A stretch of DNA of 64,000 nt from Lysinibacillus contaminans (GCF_001278945.1 NZ_LGRV01000003.1:682001-746000); one strand, 5' to 3'; positions 15,807 through 24,472 are shown, numbered from the stretch's first letter. Notes: a model not told the origin generated them from the letters alone. Made by a program: numbers and translations.

Positions 15807-17297
15807 TTGCGCGTATTAAAATCATGGATCATTATTTTTATGTTAGTAGCATCGATTGTTTTACCTGTAGTGACTCAACCAGCTGAAGCTGCAATTTCAA
15901 TAGAGGGAGCTTATCAAAATTCAGGAAAATATATAGTTGAAACCATACCAAATCCAACTTTCGGCCATGAGTGGTTTATCGTTGGTCTTGCTAGAGGAAA
16001 CTACCCAGTTCCGAGTACTTATTTTGAGAAGTACTATAAAAATTTGGTGAAAGAAGTACAGGCAGTAAAAGGCAATTTACATGACCGAAAATATACAGAG
16101 TATTCACGTGTGATTTTGGCACTTTCGGCAATTGGCAAGGATGCAAGGGATGTAGGTGGCTATAATTTACTAGAAAAGCTTGCTGATTTCGACAAGGTGA
16201 CATGGCAAGGGGTTAATGGTCCGATTTTTGCGTTAATTGCATTAGATTCATGGCAGTATGACCTACCGAAAAATGCATCAAACAGTCGAGAAAAAATGAT
16301 AGACAATATTTTAAGTAAACAGTTAGCAGATGGTGGTTTTGCCTTATCTGGTAAGAAGGCAGACCCTGATATGACAGGAATGGCGATACAAGCATTATCC
16401 GCATATAAGCACCGTGAAAATGTTGCGCAGGCTATCGAGCGAGCTGTAGAGGCAATGGGTCAGATACAAACAGCAGAAGGTAGCTTTGAAAGTTTGGGAA
16501 TAGCCAATTCAGAAAGTGCTGCTCAAGTGTTAACGGCATTAGCTAGTCTAAATATTGAGCCAACGAAGGATCCTAAGTTTAAGAAAGTCCTTCCGCGTTT
16601 TTTAGATTTTTATATTGCGACAGATGGTGGATTTAAGCATGCACTCAGTGAGGTTACTTCAGATGGGATGGCAACTGAGCAGGCACATTATACCCTTGCT
16701 GCATTACTGCGTATGAAAAATGGTCAGACAAAGTTATATGATATGAGAGATACAAAATCGAGCTTTAGCGATACAGTAGGACATTGGGCGAAGGAGTTTA
16801 TTGACGAGGCTGTAAGTTTACAGCTTCTCAATGGTTACCAGGATGGCACATTTAAGCCAAATGTAGATTTAACAAGAGCGCAAGCGGCTTCTTTAATCGT
16901 ACGAGCATTAAAATTAGAGGCCAAGAGTAGTGCGCCATTTACAGATATATCCTCATACCCGGCAGCAACAATAAAGGAAATCGCTGCAGCATACGAAGCG
17001 GGTATCGTGAAAGGCAGTAATGGTAAATATAATCCTTCAGCAAAAGTAACACGTGCGCAGCTTGCCTTAATGTTATCCCGTGCATACACACATCAAAAAG
17101 GTGAAGTTTATACGCCTCAGCAAAATGCCCCTTTTAGTGACATTAGTTCTTATGATGTAGAAAGCGTGCAGGCAATTTCGATGCTTTATGATTTTGGAAT
17201 TGTGTCTGGTGAGAATGGCCAGTATAAGCCAGGTAATCCCACAAAGCGTGCGCATGCTGCCAAAATCTTCGTGAATTTCTACAAAATTATACAATGA
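15807..17297 (+). CDS. SLH-anchored alpha/alpha-barrel protein (paralogue of the upstream barrel, no DUF4430)
   Basis: 496 residues, with signal peptide to about residue 25 (TQPAEAA). The alpha/alpha barrel (about 30-310) is clearly paralogous to its upstream neighbour: GGYNLLEKLADFDKVTWQGV, IFALIALDSWQYDLP, DPDMTGMAIQALSAY, NSESAAQVLTALASLNI. Three SLH motifs follow (about 315-490). TTG 15807 was preferred because AAAGGAG is 8 bp upstream; GTG 15798 overlaps that site. It has the barrel but lacks the DUF4430 half, so it may share ligand binding with the downstream lipoprotein, which has DUF4430 alone. Wall-attached via SLH. Function inferred from context. Confidence 0.82.
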   Translation: MRVLKSWIIIFMLVASIVLPVVTQPAEAAISIEGAYQNSGKYIVETIPNPTFGHEWFIVGLARGNYPVPSTYFEKYYKNLVKEVQAVKGNLHDRKYTEYSRVILALSAIGKDARDVGGYNLLEKLADFDKVTWQGVNGPIFALIALDSWQYDLPKNASNSREKMIDNILSKQLADGGFALSGKKADPDMTGMAIQALSAYKHRENVAQAIERAVEAMGQIQTAEGSFESLGIANSESAAQVLTALASLNIEPTKDPKFKKVLPRFLDFYIATDGGFKHALSEVTSDGMATEQAHYTLAALLRMKNGQTKLYDMRDTKSSFSDTVGHWAKEFIDEAVSLQLLNGYQDGTFKPNVDLTRAQAASLIVRALKLEAKSSAPFTDISSYPAATIKEIAAAYEAGIVKGSNGKYNPSAKVTRAQLALMLSRAYTHQKGEVYTPQQNAPFSDISSYDVESVQAISMLYDFGIVSGENGQYKPGNPTKRAHAAKIFVNFYKIIQ

Positions 17298-17323
17298 AAA
17301 ATAGATAAAGCTGGTGACGATTA

Positions 17324-18163
17324 ATGCAAAAGAAATGGTTAATCTCTTTGTTATTCGTATTGCTAACATGTTTTTTAACAGCTTGCACGATTGAGACAGT
17401 TGAAAAACATCAGGAGCAGGAGACATATGAAAAAAGTGTCAATAAACAGGATGATACAACTACAAGTGAGAATAAAAAGCCCGATGCACAAGAAGACCCT
17501 AACAGTGAAAGTGTTGAAGGAACAACGCCCTCGGATGAACGTACATCAGAGGAGGAAAAAGAAAAACAGCCAAGTACTGACAACCGTTCACAGCAGAACC
17601 GATTAGCAAACAAGGCAGAGAATAATGCAGGTAAAGAAAAAGAGGATGCTCAGGCAAATCATACGACGACTGTGACACCAAAGCCTCCAACACCGAAGCC
17701 AAATACAGAACAGCCGATTAAGCCCGTAGAAGAAAAAAAACATGTAACCATTGCGATCTTTGCAAAAACGCTACTAGAAAATTGGGAACTGCTAGACCCA
17801 ACGTTGCAAAATGAAAAATACGTTCCGAAAGACGGCGTTATTTTAAAAACTATTAAGTATGAGTTATTAAGTGAAAAGGATACAGTTTGGACCATACTTT
17901 CGCGCGCAGTGAAGGAGCATAATATTCAAATGGAATATCAAGGTGCTAACGAAAATATATACAACAGTGTTTATATAGAAGGTATTAATCATTTATATGA
18001 ATTTAGTGCAGGAGAGTTAAGTGGTTGGATGTATAAGGTGAATGGACATTTCCCTAATTACGGGAGTAATCAATATGTTTTAAAAGATGGAGATATCATC
18101 GAATGGCATTACACGGTAGATTTAGGTCGTGATTTGGGGCAAAATCGGATGAGTGAAAGATGA
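17324..18163 (+). CDS. DUF4430 lipoprotein, putative cobalamin relay to the ECF transporter
   Basis: 279 residues. Type II signal peptide with lipobox LTAC and lipidated Cys21. A long, charged, low-complexity tether runs from about 22 to 135. The C-terminal DUF4430 domain (about 140-279) ends LSGWMYKVNGHFPNYGSNQ and DGDIIEWHYTVDLGRDLG, closely parallel to the DUF4430 in the first gene. It would be held on the outer face of the membrane with reach into the wall, between the SLH proteins and the permease. Its stop overlaps the T-component start by 4 bp. Ribosome site weak. Role as a B12 relay is inference. Confidence 0.8.
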   Translation: MQKKWLISLLFVLLTCFLTACTIETVEKHQEQETYEKSVNKQDDTTTSENKKPDAQEDPNSESVEGTTPSDERTSEEEKEKQPSTDNRSQQNRLANKAENNAGKEKEDAQANHTTTVTPKPPTPKPNTEQPIKPVEEKKHVTIAIFAKTLLENWELLDPTLQNEKYVPKDGVILKTIKYELLSEKDTVWTILSRAVKEHNIQMEYQGANENIYNSVYIEGINHLYEFSAGELSGWMYKVNGHFPNYGSNQYVLKDGDIIEWHYTVDLGRDLGQNRMSER

Positions 18164-19041
18164 AATCTTTTGAAATGTATCATCCGCTTGTTCTTTTCTA
18201 CTATTTTATGACGGTTATTGGTATGGCGATGTTTTTTATGCATCCCATTTATTTAGTGCTCACATTTATGGAAGCCGTGTTGTTGAACTTTTTACTTCTG
18301 CGACATGGCTTTTGGAAAAAGTTGATGATGTATATTCCTTTGTTTTTCATTATGGCAATTATTAATCCCCTAATTAGTCATAATGGCGAGCTTGTCATAC
18401 TATACGTGAACGACAATGCGGTAACGATGGAAGCCATTTGTTATGGGATGGCTATGGCCCTTATGATATTAGCTGTAATTATTTGGTTTAATAGCTATAA
18501 TGGTGTGATGACGTCTGACAAATTTTTATATCTTTTTGGTAAGCTCTCACCAGTATTAGCGCTAACTATTTCGATTACGATGCGACTAGTCCCACGTTTT
18601 AAACATCAAATCCATATAATCACACAAGCACAAAAAACAATTGGCATGGATTATACATCGGGGAGTGTATGGGAGCGTATAAAATGTGTCACTCGTATAC
18701 TATCGATTCTAATCACATGGGCGTTAGAAAATGCGATTGAAACAGCAGATTCTATGAAGGCTAGAGGGTATGGATTGCCAGAGCGCTCTACATTTTCATT
18801 ATTTGTATTTGAAAAACGGGATGGATGGTTATTGGGAGTTATTACTCTCCTTGCAGGGATTAGTGTAGCTGGTAGCTTTTTAGGCTATACGACATTTTAC
18901 TTTTATCCCACATTTTCAGAGATGGAATGGTCTCTAACGAGTGTAGGGTTTTATAGTGTGTATGCTGTGTTATTAGCTATCCCAATCGTAATTGAAATAA
19001 AGGAGAACATTAAATGGCGCTACTTAAGATCGACAATTTAA
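18160..19041 (+). CDS. ECF transporter transmembrane (T) component, CbiQ/EcfT family
   Basis: 293 residues with several membrane helices and two coupling regions. ETADSMKARGYGLPERSTFS contains the conserved Ala-Arg-Gly coupling-helix motif that contacts the ATPases. It starts with an ATGA overlap with the lipoprotein gene and ends 28 bp inside the ATPase gene, so translation is tightly coupled. With one fused ATPase and one S component alongside, this is a dedicated (group I) ECF module. Given the riboswitch, the likely substrate is cobalamin. Confidence 0.9.
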   Translation: MKSFEMYHPLVLFYYFMTVIGMAMFFMHPIYLVLTFMEAVLLNFLLLRHGFWKKLMMYIPLFFIMAIINPLISHNGELVILYVNDNAVTMEAICYGMAMALMILAVIIWFNSYNGVMTSDKFLYLFGKLSPVLALTISITMRLVPRFKHQIHIITQAQKTIGMDYTSGSVWERIKCVTRILSILITWALENAIETADSMKARGYGLPERSTFSLFVFEKRDGWLLGVITLLAGISVAGSFLGYTTFYFYPTFSEMEWSLTSVGFYSVYAVLLAIPIVIEIKENIKWRYLRSTI

Positions 19042-20678
19042 ATTTTTATTATCCAGAAGAAATAGACTCAGCTTTGAAAAATATTAACCTCACGATAGAA
19101 GAAGGGGAATTTGTTGTTCTAATAGGGCAGTCGGGATGTGGGAAAAGTACTCTACTAAAACATCTAAAGCGTGAACTTGCCCCTCATGGGAAAAAAAGTG
19201 GCGACATTCTTTATCGGAATGAGCGATTAGAGGATTTAGATATGAAAACCGCTGCTGCAGAGGTGGGATATGTTCTACAGAATCCTGAAAATCAGATAGT
19301 AACAGATAAAGTATGGCATGAGCTTGCATTTGGTTTAGAAAATCTGGGACTAGATACATTAACAATACGTAGACGTGTCGCAGAAATGGCTAATTTTTTT
19401 GGTATTCAAAGCTGGTTTCGCCAAAAAACAGTTGGTCTATCTGGTGGGCAGAAGCAATTATTAAATTTGGCAGCTGTGATGGCGATGCAACCAAAATTGC
19501 TTCTACTAGATGAACCAACATCTCAATTAGATCCAATTGCAGCAATGGAATTTATCACGACGTTACATAAATTAAACCAAGAGTTAGGGTTAACCATTAT
19601 TTTAATTGAGCATCGTTTGGAGGAAGTTCTTCCACTTGCGGACAAAGTAGTTCTGATGGATCATAGTGAAATTATCTATACTGGACATCCAAAGCAACTA
19701 TTAACGGATATCCCCAAAAATCACGCAATGCATGATGCACTTCCGACTGCAATGCGTATTTTTAACGCATGTGACCAAGAAGGAGATGCGCCATTAACGA
19801 TCCGAGAAGGGCGAAAATGGTTATTACAACAGCCTGTTGAACAAAATTGCGTCAGCGTGGATGAGAATTATGTAGAATTGGGCCTCGTCGTTTTAGAGGC
19901 AAAGGATATTGCTTTTCGTTATGAAAAAAATAGCGATGATATATTGCACGGTTTTCAAATGCATGTACGTGCTGGTGAAATGCTCTCTATTATTGGAGGG
20001 AATGGGACAGGGAAATCCACAGCTCTAAAAATATTATCTGGATTGGAAAAGCCTTACCGAGGTAATGTGTTTGTCAATGGTCAGAAGTTAAAAAAATACC
20101 GCAATAGTGATTTGTATAGAGAGCAATTAGCTGTATTACCGCAGGATCCGAAAACATTGTTTGTGGAAAAGCAAGTACGTAAAGAACTTGAAAGTATGCA
20201 AAAGGTTGCGATGAAAGCATCAGCTGAAAAATTAGCAGAAATTATTTCTTTATTGGACTTACAACATTTGATGGATCGACATCCCTATGATTTAAGTGGT
20301 GGCGAACAGCAAAAACTAGCATTAGCCAAGTTACTATTACTGAATCCGAAAATATTATTATTAGATGAGCCGACAAAAGGAATTGATGCGCATGCCAAAA
20401 AAGCACTTGCGCATATATTACATGCTTTACTAAAACAGGGCGTTGCGATTGTCATGGTCACTCACGATATTGAATTTTCAGCAGAATACAGTAGTCGTTG
20501 CGCGCTATTTTTTGATGGGAATCTTGTATCAGAAGGAGATCCCCGTACTTTCTATAGCGGTAACAGTTTTTATACAACGGCAGCACACCGTTTATCACGA
20601 GGGATTTTCAAAAATGCCATAACTTGTGAGGATGTGATCACTTTATGCAAAAAAGCGACAACAAACGTCTCCGTCTAA
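19014..20678 (+). CDS. ECF transporter ATPase, fused A-A' subunits
   Basis: 554 residues containing two complete ABC cassettes. The first has Walker A GQSGCGKST, signature LSGGQKQ and Walker B LLLLDEPTSQLDP. The second has Walker A GGNGTGKST, signature LSGGEQQ and Walker B ILLLDEPTKGIDA. Both H-loops are present (IEHRLEE, VTHDIEFS). It energises uptake through the T and S components. Fusion of A and A' in one chain is seen in some dedicated ECF systems. It overlaps the T gene by 28 bp and the S gene by 34 bp. Confidence 0.93.
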   Translation: MALLKIDNLNFYYPEEIDSALKNINLTIEEGEFVVLIGQSGCGKSTLLKHLKRELAPHGKKSGDILYRNERLEDLDMKTAAAEVGYVLQNPENQIVTDKVWHELAFGLENLGLDTLTIRRRVAEMANFFGIQSWFRQKTVGLSGGQKQLLNLAAVMAMQPKLLLLDEPTSQLDPIAAMEFITTLHKLNQELGLTIILIEHRLEEVLPLADKVVLMDHSEIIYTGHPKQLLTDIPKNHAMHDALPTAMRIFNACDQEGDAPLTIREGRKWLLQQPVEQNCVSVDENYVELGLVVLEAKDIAFRYEKNSDDILHGFQMHVRAGEMLSIIGGNGTGKSTALKILSGLEKPYRGNVFVNGQKLKKYRNSDLYREQLAVLPQDPKTLFVEKQVRKELESMQKVAMKASAEKLAEIISLLDLQHLMDRHPYDLSGGEQQKLALAKLLLLNPKILLLDEPTKGIDAHAKKALAHILHALLKQGVAIVMVTHDIEFSAEYSSRCALFFDGNLVSEGDPRTFYSGNSFYTTAAHRLSRGIFKNAITCEDVITLCKKATTNVSV

Positions 20679-21352
20679 TCATTTCAACATTAGTTATTTT
20701 CGTGATCATACCAATTGTGTTATATGCTGGTGTCGTGTATTTAAATGACCGAAAATATTATTTTATTTCAGTTGTCATTGTATTACTTGCATGTGTGCCA
20801 CTATTCATAAAGTTTGAAAGGCGGAAGCCACAGCCCCGTGAAATTTTAATAATTGCTGTTATGGCTGCAATTTCCGTAGCTGGGCGTATGATATTTGTAG
20901 TTGTACCAGGCTTTAAACCGGTGGCGGCTATTACAATTATTACAGGTATTTATTTAGGCGCAGAGGCAGGCTTTTTAACAGGCGCACTCTCAGCAATTGT
21001 TTCGAATATTTTCTTTGGACAAGGACCGTGGACGCCATTTCAAATGTTTATGTGGGGGATGATTGGATTTCTAGCAGGGGTACTTGGTAAAACAGGTGTA
21101 ATGGAGAAAAAAGTTGCACTGATTTTATTTGGTGTTTTTGCAGGTGGGCTCTTTTCCTTTGGGATGGATGTATGGGGCGTTATTTCATTTTCCGGTATTT
21201 TTTCATGGGAAGCCTATGTAGCAGCTCTTGGTACCGCTTTGCCGTTTACGATTATATACGCTGTGTCGAATGTAATCTTTCTTCTTTTACTCGCAAAACC
21301 TATTGGCGAAAAGTTAAAGCGCATTAAAATTAAATATAACATTTTACAATAG
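20645..21352 (+). CDS. ECF transporter substrate-binding (S) component, putative cobalamin-specific
   Basis: 235 residues, about eight hydrophobic segments: two at the N-terminus (about 8-28 and 34-53), then a typical six-helix S-component core. The core contains REILIIAVMAAISVAGRMIF, FKPVAAITIITGIYLGAEAG, and GQGPWTPFQMFMWGMIGFLA, as in S subunits assigned to B12 (CbrT/CblT type). The Ala-x3-Ala-type small residues in helix 1 suit docking on the T component. Specificity is inferred from the riboswitch and neighbours, not from a decisive motif. Confidence 0.85.
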   Translation: MQKSDNKRLRLIISTLVIFVIIPIVLYAGVVYLNDRKYYFISVVIVLLACVPLFIKFERRKPQPREILIIAVMAAISVAGRMIFVVVPGFKPVAAITIITGIYLGAEAGFLTGALSAIVSNIFFGQGPWTPFQMFMWGMIGFLAGVLGKTGVMEKKVALILFGVFAGGLFSFGMDVWGVISFSGIFSWEAYVAALGTALPFTIIYAVSNVIFLLLLAKPIGEKLKRIKIKYNILQ

Positions 21353-21519
21353 AGATGGTGCAAATCACGCACATGACACTCCCCTGAGAACAAATAACAA
21401 TTGCATGAAGAAAATAGTTAAGTAGAGTATTATTTGGTATTAAGAAGGTAGTAGAATTTGTTAGTTCTCATATTATTTAAGATATAAGAATTTTAAATTA
21501 GTTGAAGGAACAACAATAC

Positions 21520-21614
21520 ATTCAAATCTGCGAAATTCCTAGAAAAAAACGACATATTCAGCGTTACAAAGTATATTAGCGGAGGAATCTTTTACGATTT
21601 CTTCGCTTTTCTTA
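21520..21614 (+). pseudogene. Decayed duplicate of the accC 3' end and terminator
   Basis: It reads FKSAKFLEKNDIFSVTK, against [21 protein letters not shown] at the end of accC. One 12-bp in-frame deletion, scattered changes and loss of the stop codon separate the copies. The following 43 bp (21572-21614) match 11818-11860 with three mismatches, including the terminator hairpin. It sits at the downstream border of the cobalamin island, just before yqhY, accC's neighbour in B. subtilis. The remainder of 21353-21764 holds no gene. Confidence 0.85.
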
Positions 21615-21764
21615 TTTATCGAATTTTTTCGTGTGGTTATTCAAGTCGAATGCGCTACAGATAATTTATAACGCCTTAATCACGCCAAGTGAACCATTTT
21701 ATAGTATAATAAGCGTAATAACAGCAATTGTATTATGTATTGTGTAAGGGAAAGGATGATTTGC

Positions 21765-22175
21765 ATGGCAGAGAAAGTAGGACAATCATTTGTACAACCA
21801 ACGCCGTCTGGAAAAGAAGAATTAGGAAAAATTGAAGTCGCTGCAGAAGTAATCGAAATTGTAGCGGGTATTGCAGTAAATGAAGTAGAAGGAATCGCTG
21901 CAACACGTGGTAATATTGCAACTGGAGTTGTGGAACGTTTTGGTAAAAAAGTACACAATAAAGGTATTAAATCAGGTGTAACAGAAACTGGGGAAATTTC
22001 AATTGATGTCTATTGTTCAGTGAAATATGGTTTCGGCATTCCGAAAGTTGCAAAAGACGTACAATCACAAATTCGCCAAGCGATTTTAAATATGACTGCA
22101 CTTGAAACAGCAGAAGTAAATGTCCATATTACTGGTATTCACTTCGAAAAAGAAGAAGTGGCTGTTCAAGAATAA
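21765..22175 (+). CDS. yqhY: Asp23/Gls24 family envelope stress response protein YqhY
   Basis: 136 residues. Core KIEVAAEVIEIVAGIAVNEV, EGIAATRGNIATGVVERFGK and IDVYCSVKYGFGIPKVAKDV are typical of Asp23. In B. subtilis YqhY sits next to accBC and its loss disturbs fatty-acid synthesis, so it is thought to modulate acetyl-CoA carboxylase. Here it is cut off from accC by the island and so needs its own promoter. ATG 21765 was chosen (AAAGG 9 bp upstream, family-like MAEK start) over upstream in-frame ATGs. Confidence 0.92.
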   Translation: MAEKVGQSFVQPTPSGKEELGKIEVAAEVIEIVAGIAVNEVEGIAATRGNIATGVVERFGKKVHNKGIKSGVTETGEISIDVYCSVKYGFGIPKVAKDVQSQIRQAILNMTALETAEVNVHITGIHFEKEEVAVQE

Positions 22176-22176
22176 G

Positions 22177-22217
22177 AAAAAACCGTTTATGACGTATGTC
22201 GTAAACGGTTTTTTTTT
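22177..22217. terminator. Bidirectional terminator between yqhY and bmr
   Basis: A long stem with AAACCGTTTA/TAAACGGTTT arms, T-run on the plus side and A-run on the minus side, between two convergent genes. Confidence 0.9.
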
Positions 22218-22222
22218 GATAG

Positions 22223-23392
22223 TTATAGCTGAATATGCTTTGGCTTTTTCCAAAATAGGGCGAGGCCAACGCCTATTACTAATACAATTGTTGCAAAATA
22301 GTACGGATAATTTAAGTTAATATCGAATAAAATGCCCCCGATAATCGGTCCAAATACATTCCCAAGACTTGTGAACATTGAGTTCATGCCGCCAACAAAG
22401 CCTTGTTCATTTCCGGCGATTTTGGATAAATAGGAAGTGATGGCTGGTCGGATTAAATCGAAGCCTACAAAGATGAAGAATGTAACAAATAAAATCGCCG
22501 CATAACTACCCACAATTGTCATCGCAAATGTCATAATAGCTGACAACGCCAAGGAATAACGAATGAGCTTAATCTCACCCATTTTTTGTGTGAGCCAATT
22601 AAACAGTACGAGCTGCGCGATTGCCCCGACAATACCACTACCCGTAATAATAATTGCAATATCCGTTGGTGTGAAGCCGAATTTATGATCGACGAATAGG
22701 CTAAACAGTGATTCAAAAGCAGCAAGGCCAAAAGATAATACGAAGATTAAAACAAAAGCGACTAAATATAGTGGACTGAAAATACGTTTAAAGCTTCCAA
22801 GTATTGAGGGAGCTGTATCTGTATCATCTACAGCACGTGCTGGCTCTTTTAATAGAATAAGAGATAGAACAGCAGCAAATGCACCAAGTATACCGGCTAC
22901 GAAGAACGGCACACGTGTACCCACTTCCGCTAAAAAGCCGCCGATTCCTGGTCCGACGATAAAGCCAGTACTGATGGCTGCACTCATAAATCCAAGTGCT
23001 TTTGGACGCTGTGCCATTGTCGTAATATCCGCAATAAATGCTGTAACAGCTGGCATAATAAAGGCAGCACTAACACCGCCAAGCATCCGTGATATGAATA
23101 AGACTTCGACTGTTTTACCTAAACCAAATAAAAATTCAGATAGCCCAAAAATAAATAGACCTGAGACTATCATTATTTTCCGACCGAAACGGTCTACCAT
23201 GCGTCCGGATATTGGTGACACGATCAATTGTGTAATGGCAAATGCTGCGACCATATAGCCGACGACGGTGCCGGTAATGCCTAGTTCATTCATTAAAGTT
23301 GGTAAAACTGGAATAACAAGTCCGATACCTAAAAAGGCGATGAATAAATTTGTGAGTAAAATACTTAAGGTGACTTTTTGTGTTTTTGTCAT
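22223..23392 (-). CDS. bmr: MFS multidrug efflux transporter, Bmr/NorA-like
   Basis: 389 residues, the length of B. subtilis Bmr. 12 hydrophobic helices. The MFS motif A region reads GRMVDRFGRKIMIVSGLF, and the antiporter motif C region reads FIVGPGIGGFLAEVG. ATG 23392 was chosen because AAGGAGA is 8 bp upstream; longer in-frame starts overlap the promoter. Proton-coupled export of cationic dyes and drugs is the likely role. It is preceded by a MerR-type promoter and by bmrR in the same direction. Not part of the conserved yqhY-nusB order, so bmr/bmrR were inserted there. Confidence 0.9.
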   Translation of the reverse strand: MTKTQKVTLSILLTNLFIAFLGIGLVIPVLPTLMNELGITGTVVGYMVAAFAITQLIVSPISGRMVDRFGRKIMIVSGLFIFGLSEFLFGLGKTVEVLFISRMLGGVSAAFIMPAVTAFIADITTMAQRPKALGFMSAAISTGFIVGPGIGGFLAEVGTRVPFFVAGILGAFAAVLSLILLKEPARAVDDTDTAPSILGSFKRIFSPLYLVAFVLIFVLSFGLAAFESLFSLFVDHKFGFTPTDIAIIITGSGIVGAIAQLVLFNWLTQKMGEIKLIRYSLALSAIMTFAMTIVGSYAAILFVTFFIFVGFDLIRPAITSYLSKIAGNEQGFVGGMNSMFTSLGNVFGPIIGGILFDINLNYPYYFATIVLVIGVGLALFWKKPKHIQL

Positions 23393-23452
23393 GGTGTTCT
23401 CCTTCATTTCAATATAGAATATCGCAATAGCGTTTTTTTGAACATACACTTT

Positions 23453-23483
23453 AAAATAAACCCTATAGTAACTATAGAGTCAA
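23453..23483 (-). promoter_or_regulatory. MerR/BmrR-type promoter of bmr
   Basis: Reading on the minus strand: -35 TTGACT, a 19-bp spacer holding the dyad CTATAGTTACTATAG, then -10 TATTTT. Over-long 19-bp spacers with an internal dyad are the hallmark of promoters that MerR-family activators untwist. The site lies between bmrR and bmr, 60 bp before the bmr ATG. Confidence 0.85.
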
Positions 23484-23510
23484 GGGAATTGTTTTAAGTT
23501 AATAGATTGG

Positions 23511-24344
23511 TTATTTTTTCTTTATTTTCAACTCGACGATAAATTCTTTTTCCTGGGAGGTGGCCAATGTGGCGGGCATATAAAGCTCAAACACTTTATT
23601 TTCTACAAGGTACTGATGGGATTCTACATAATTCTTTAATGCTTCATAATAAGAAAAATACGTTTCGGGATTATAAATGAACGCAATACAAAAATATGTT
23701 CCAGCTGGTACTATTGTTTGTTGAACGTCCGCCGATAATTTTGAGAAAGTACGTACAGTTAAAAGGGGAGTGAATACTGCATCGTACATGATTTCATCTA
23801 CATGTTTGTAGTCTGCAAGTTGATAAATGCAACCATAGCGACTATTGAGCACGCTACCTTCATTTTCTAATATTTTCGTAAGTGTACTATAGTATGCGTT
23901 TGGTAAGTGGGTAGGAGTAAGCTCCGTTGTTTGCACCTGTAGAATCGGCATTTCTTCTTCACTTCGCAAGTACACTTCACCAAATACGGGGATATCAATT
24001 TGCTCCTGTGTTTGCTTTTTAGTTTTTAATAGTGTGAACTTCACTTCATTCAAACGAGTAATTTTTTCTTCGATACGTTGTTCTTGTTGTTCTAAAAAAA
24101 CGAGGAGCTCCTCTGGTGTTAGATGAAGTGCCTTTTTAATGTCTTCAAGGGAGATGCCAATATACTTTAATGATTTTATAATATCTAAATAAAATAGCTG
24201 TTCGTCTTTGTAATAGCGATAACTACTCGAAGTATCTGTATAAGCCGGTTTGAATAAATTAATTTGATCGTAGTAGCGAAGCGTTTGCACAGACAAGTTA
24301 GCTAATTTCGAAACTTCGCCGATTGTATAGTAGTTATCTTTCAT
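23511..24344 (-). CDS. bmrR: MerR family multidrug-responsive transcriptional activator BmrR
   Basis: 277 residues, nearly the same length as B. subtilis BmrR (278). The N-terminal MerR HTH reads YYTIGEVSKLANLSVQTLRY and is followed by SSSYRYYKDEQLFYLDIIKS. A coiled-coil dimer helix spans about 75-120. The C-terminal GyrI-like drug-binding domain includes VPAGTYFCIAFIYNPETYF and KVFELYMP, where the Glu corresponds to the buried drug-sensing Glu253 of BmrR. AGGAGG lies 8 bp before the ATG. It activates bmr through the promoter at 23453-23483. Confidence 0.92.
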   Translation of the reverse strand: MKDNYYTIGEVSKLANLSVQTLRYYDQINLFKPAYTDTSSSYRYYKDEQLFYLDIIKSLKYIGISLEDIKKALHLTPEELLVFLEQQEQRIEEKITRLNEVKFTLLKTKKQTQEQIDIPVFGEVYLRSEEEMPILQVQTTELTPTHLPNAYYSTLTKILENEGSVLNSRYGCIYQLADYKHVDEIMYDAVFTPLLTVRTFSKLSADVQQTIVPAGTYFCIAFIYNPETYFSYYEALKNYVESHQYLVENKVFELYMPATLATSQEKEFIVELKIKKK

Positions 24345-24410
24345 CCAAAAGCCTCCTGCAAAGTGATAACTAAAAAAATCTAATTTAATGGTTCGTTACC
24401 TAAATTTTGA

Positions 24411-24472
24411 GTTGATTCCCGTTCCGGCTGGGTGCATTTCGCGGGGCGTCAGATGAACCGCTACACTCGCCC
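24411..24472 (-). repeat. Truncated copy of dispersed repeat family A
   Basis: About 60 bp match the reverse complement of the right part of the 5802-5919 element: GTTGATTCCCGTTCCGGCTG, a GCGGGGCGTC block, then GAACCGCTACACTCGC. The left half is missing. The remainder of the 24345-24827 intergenic region contains only AT-rich DNA and, presumably, the nusB promoter. Confidence 0.75.
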
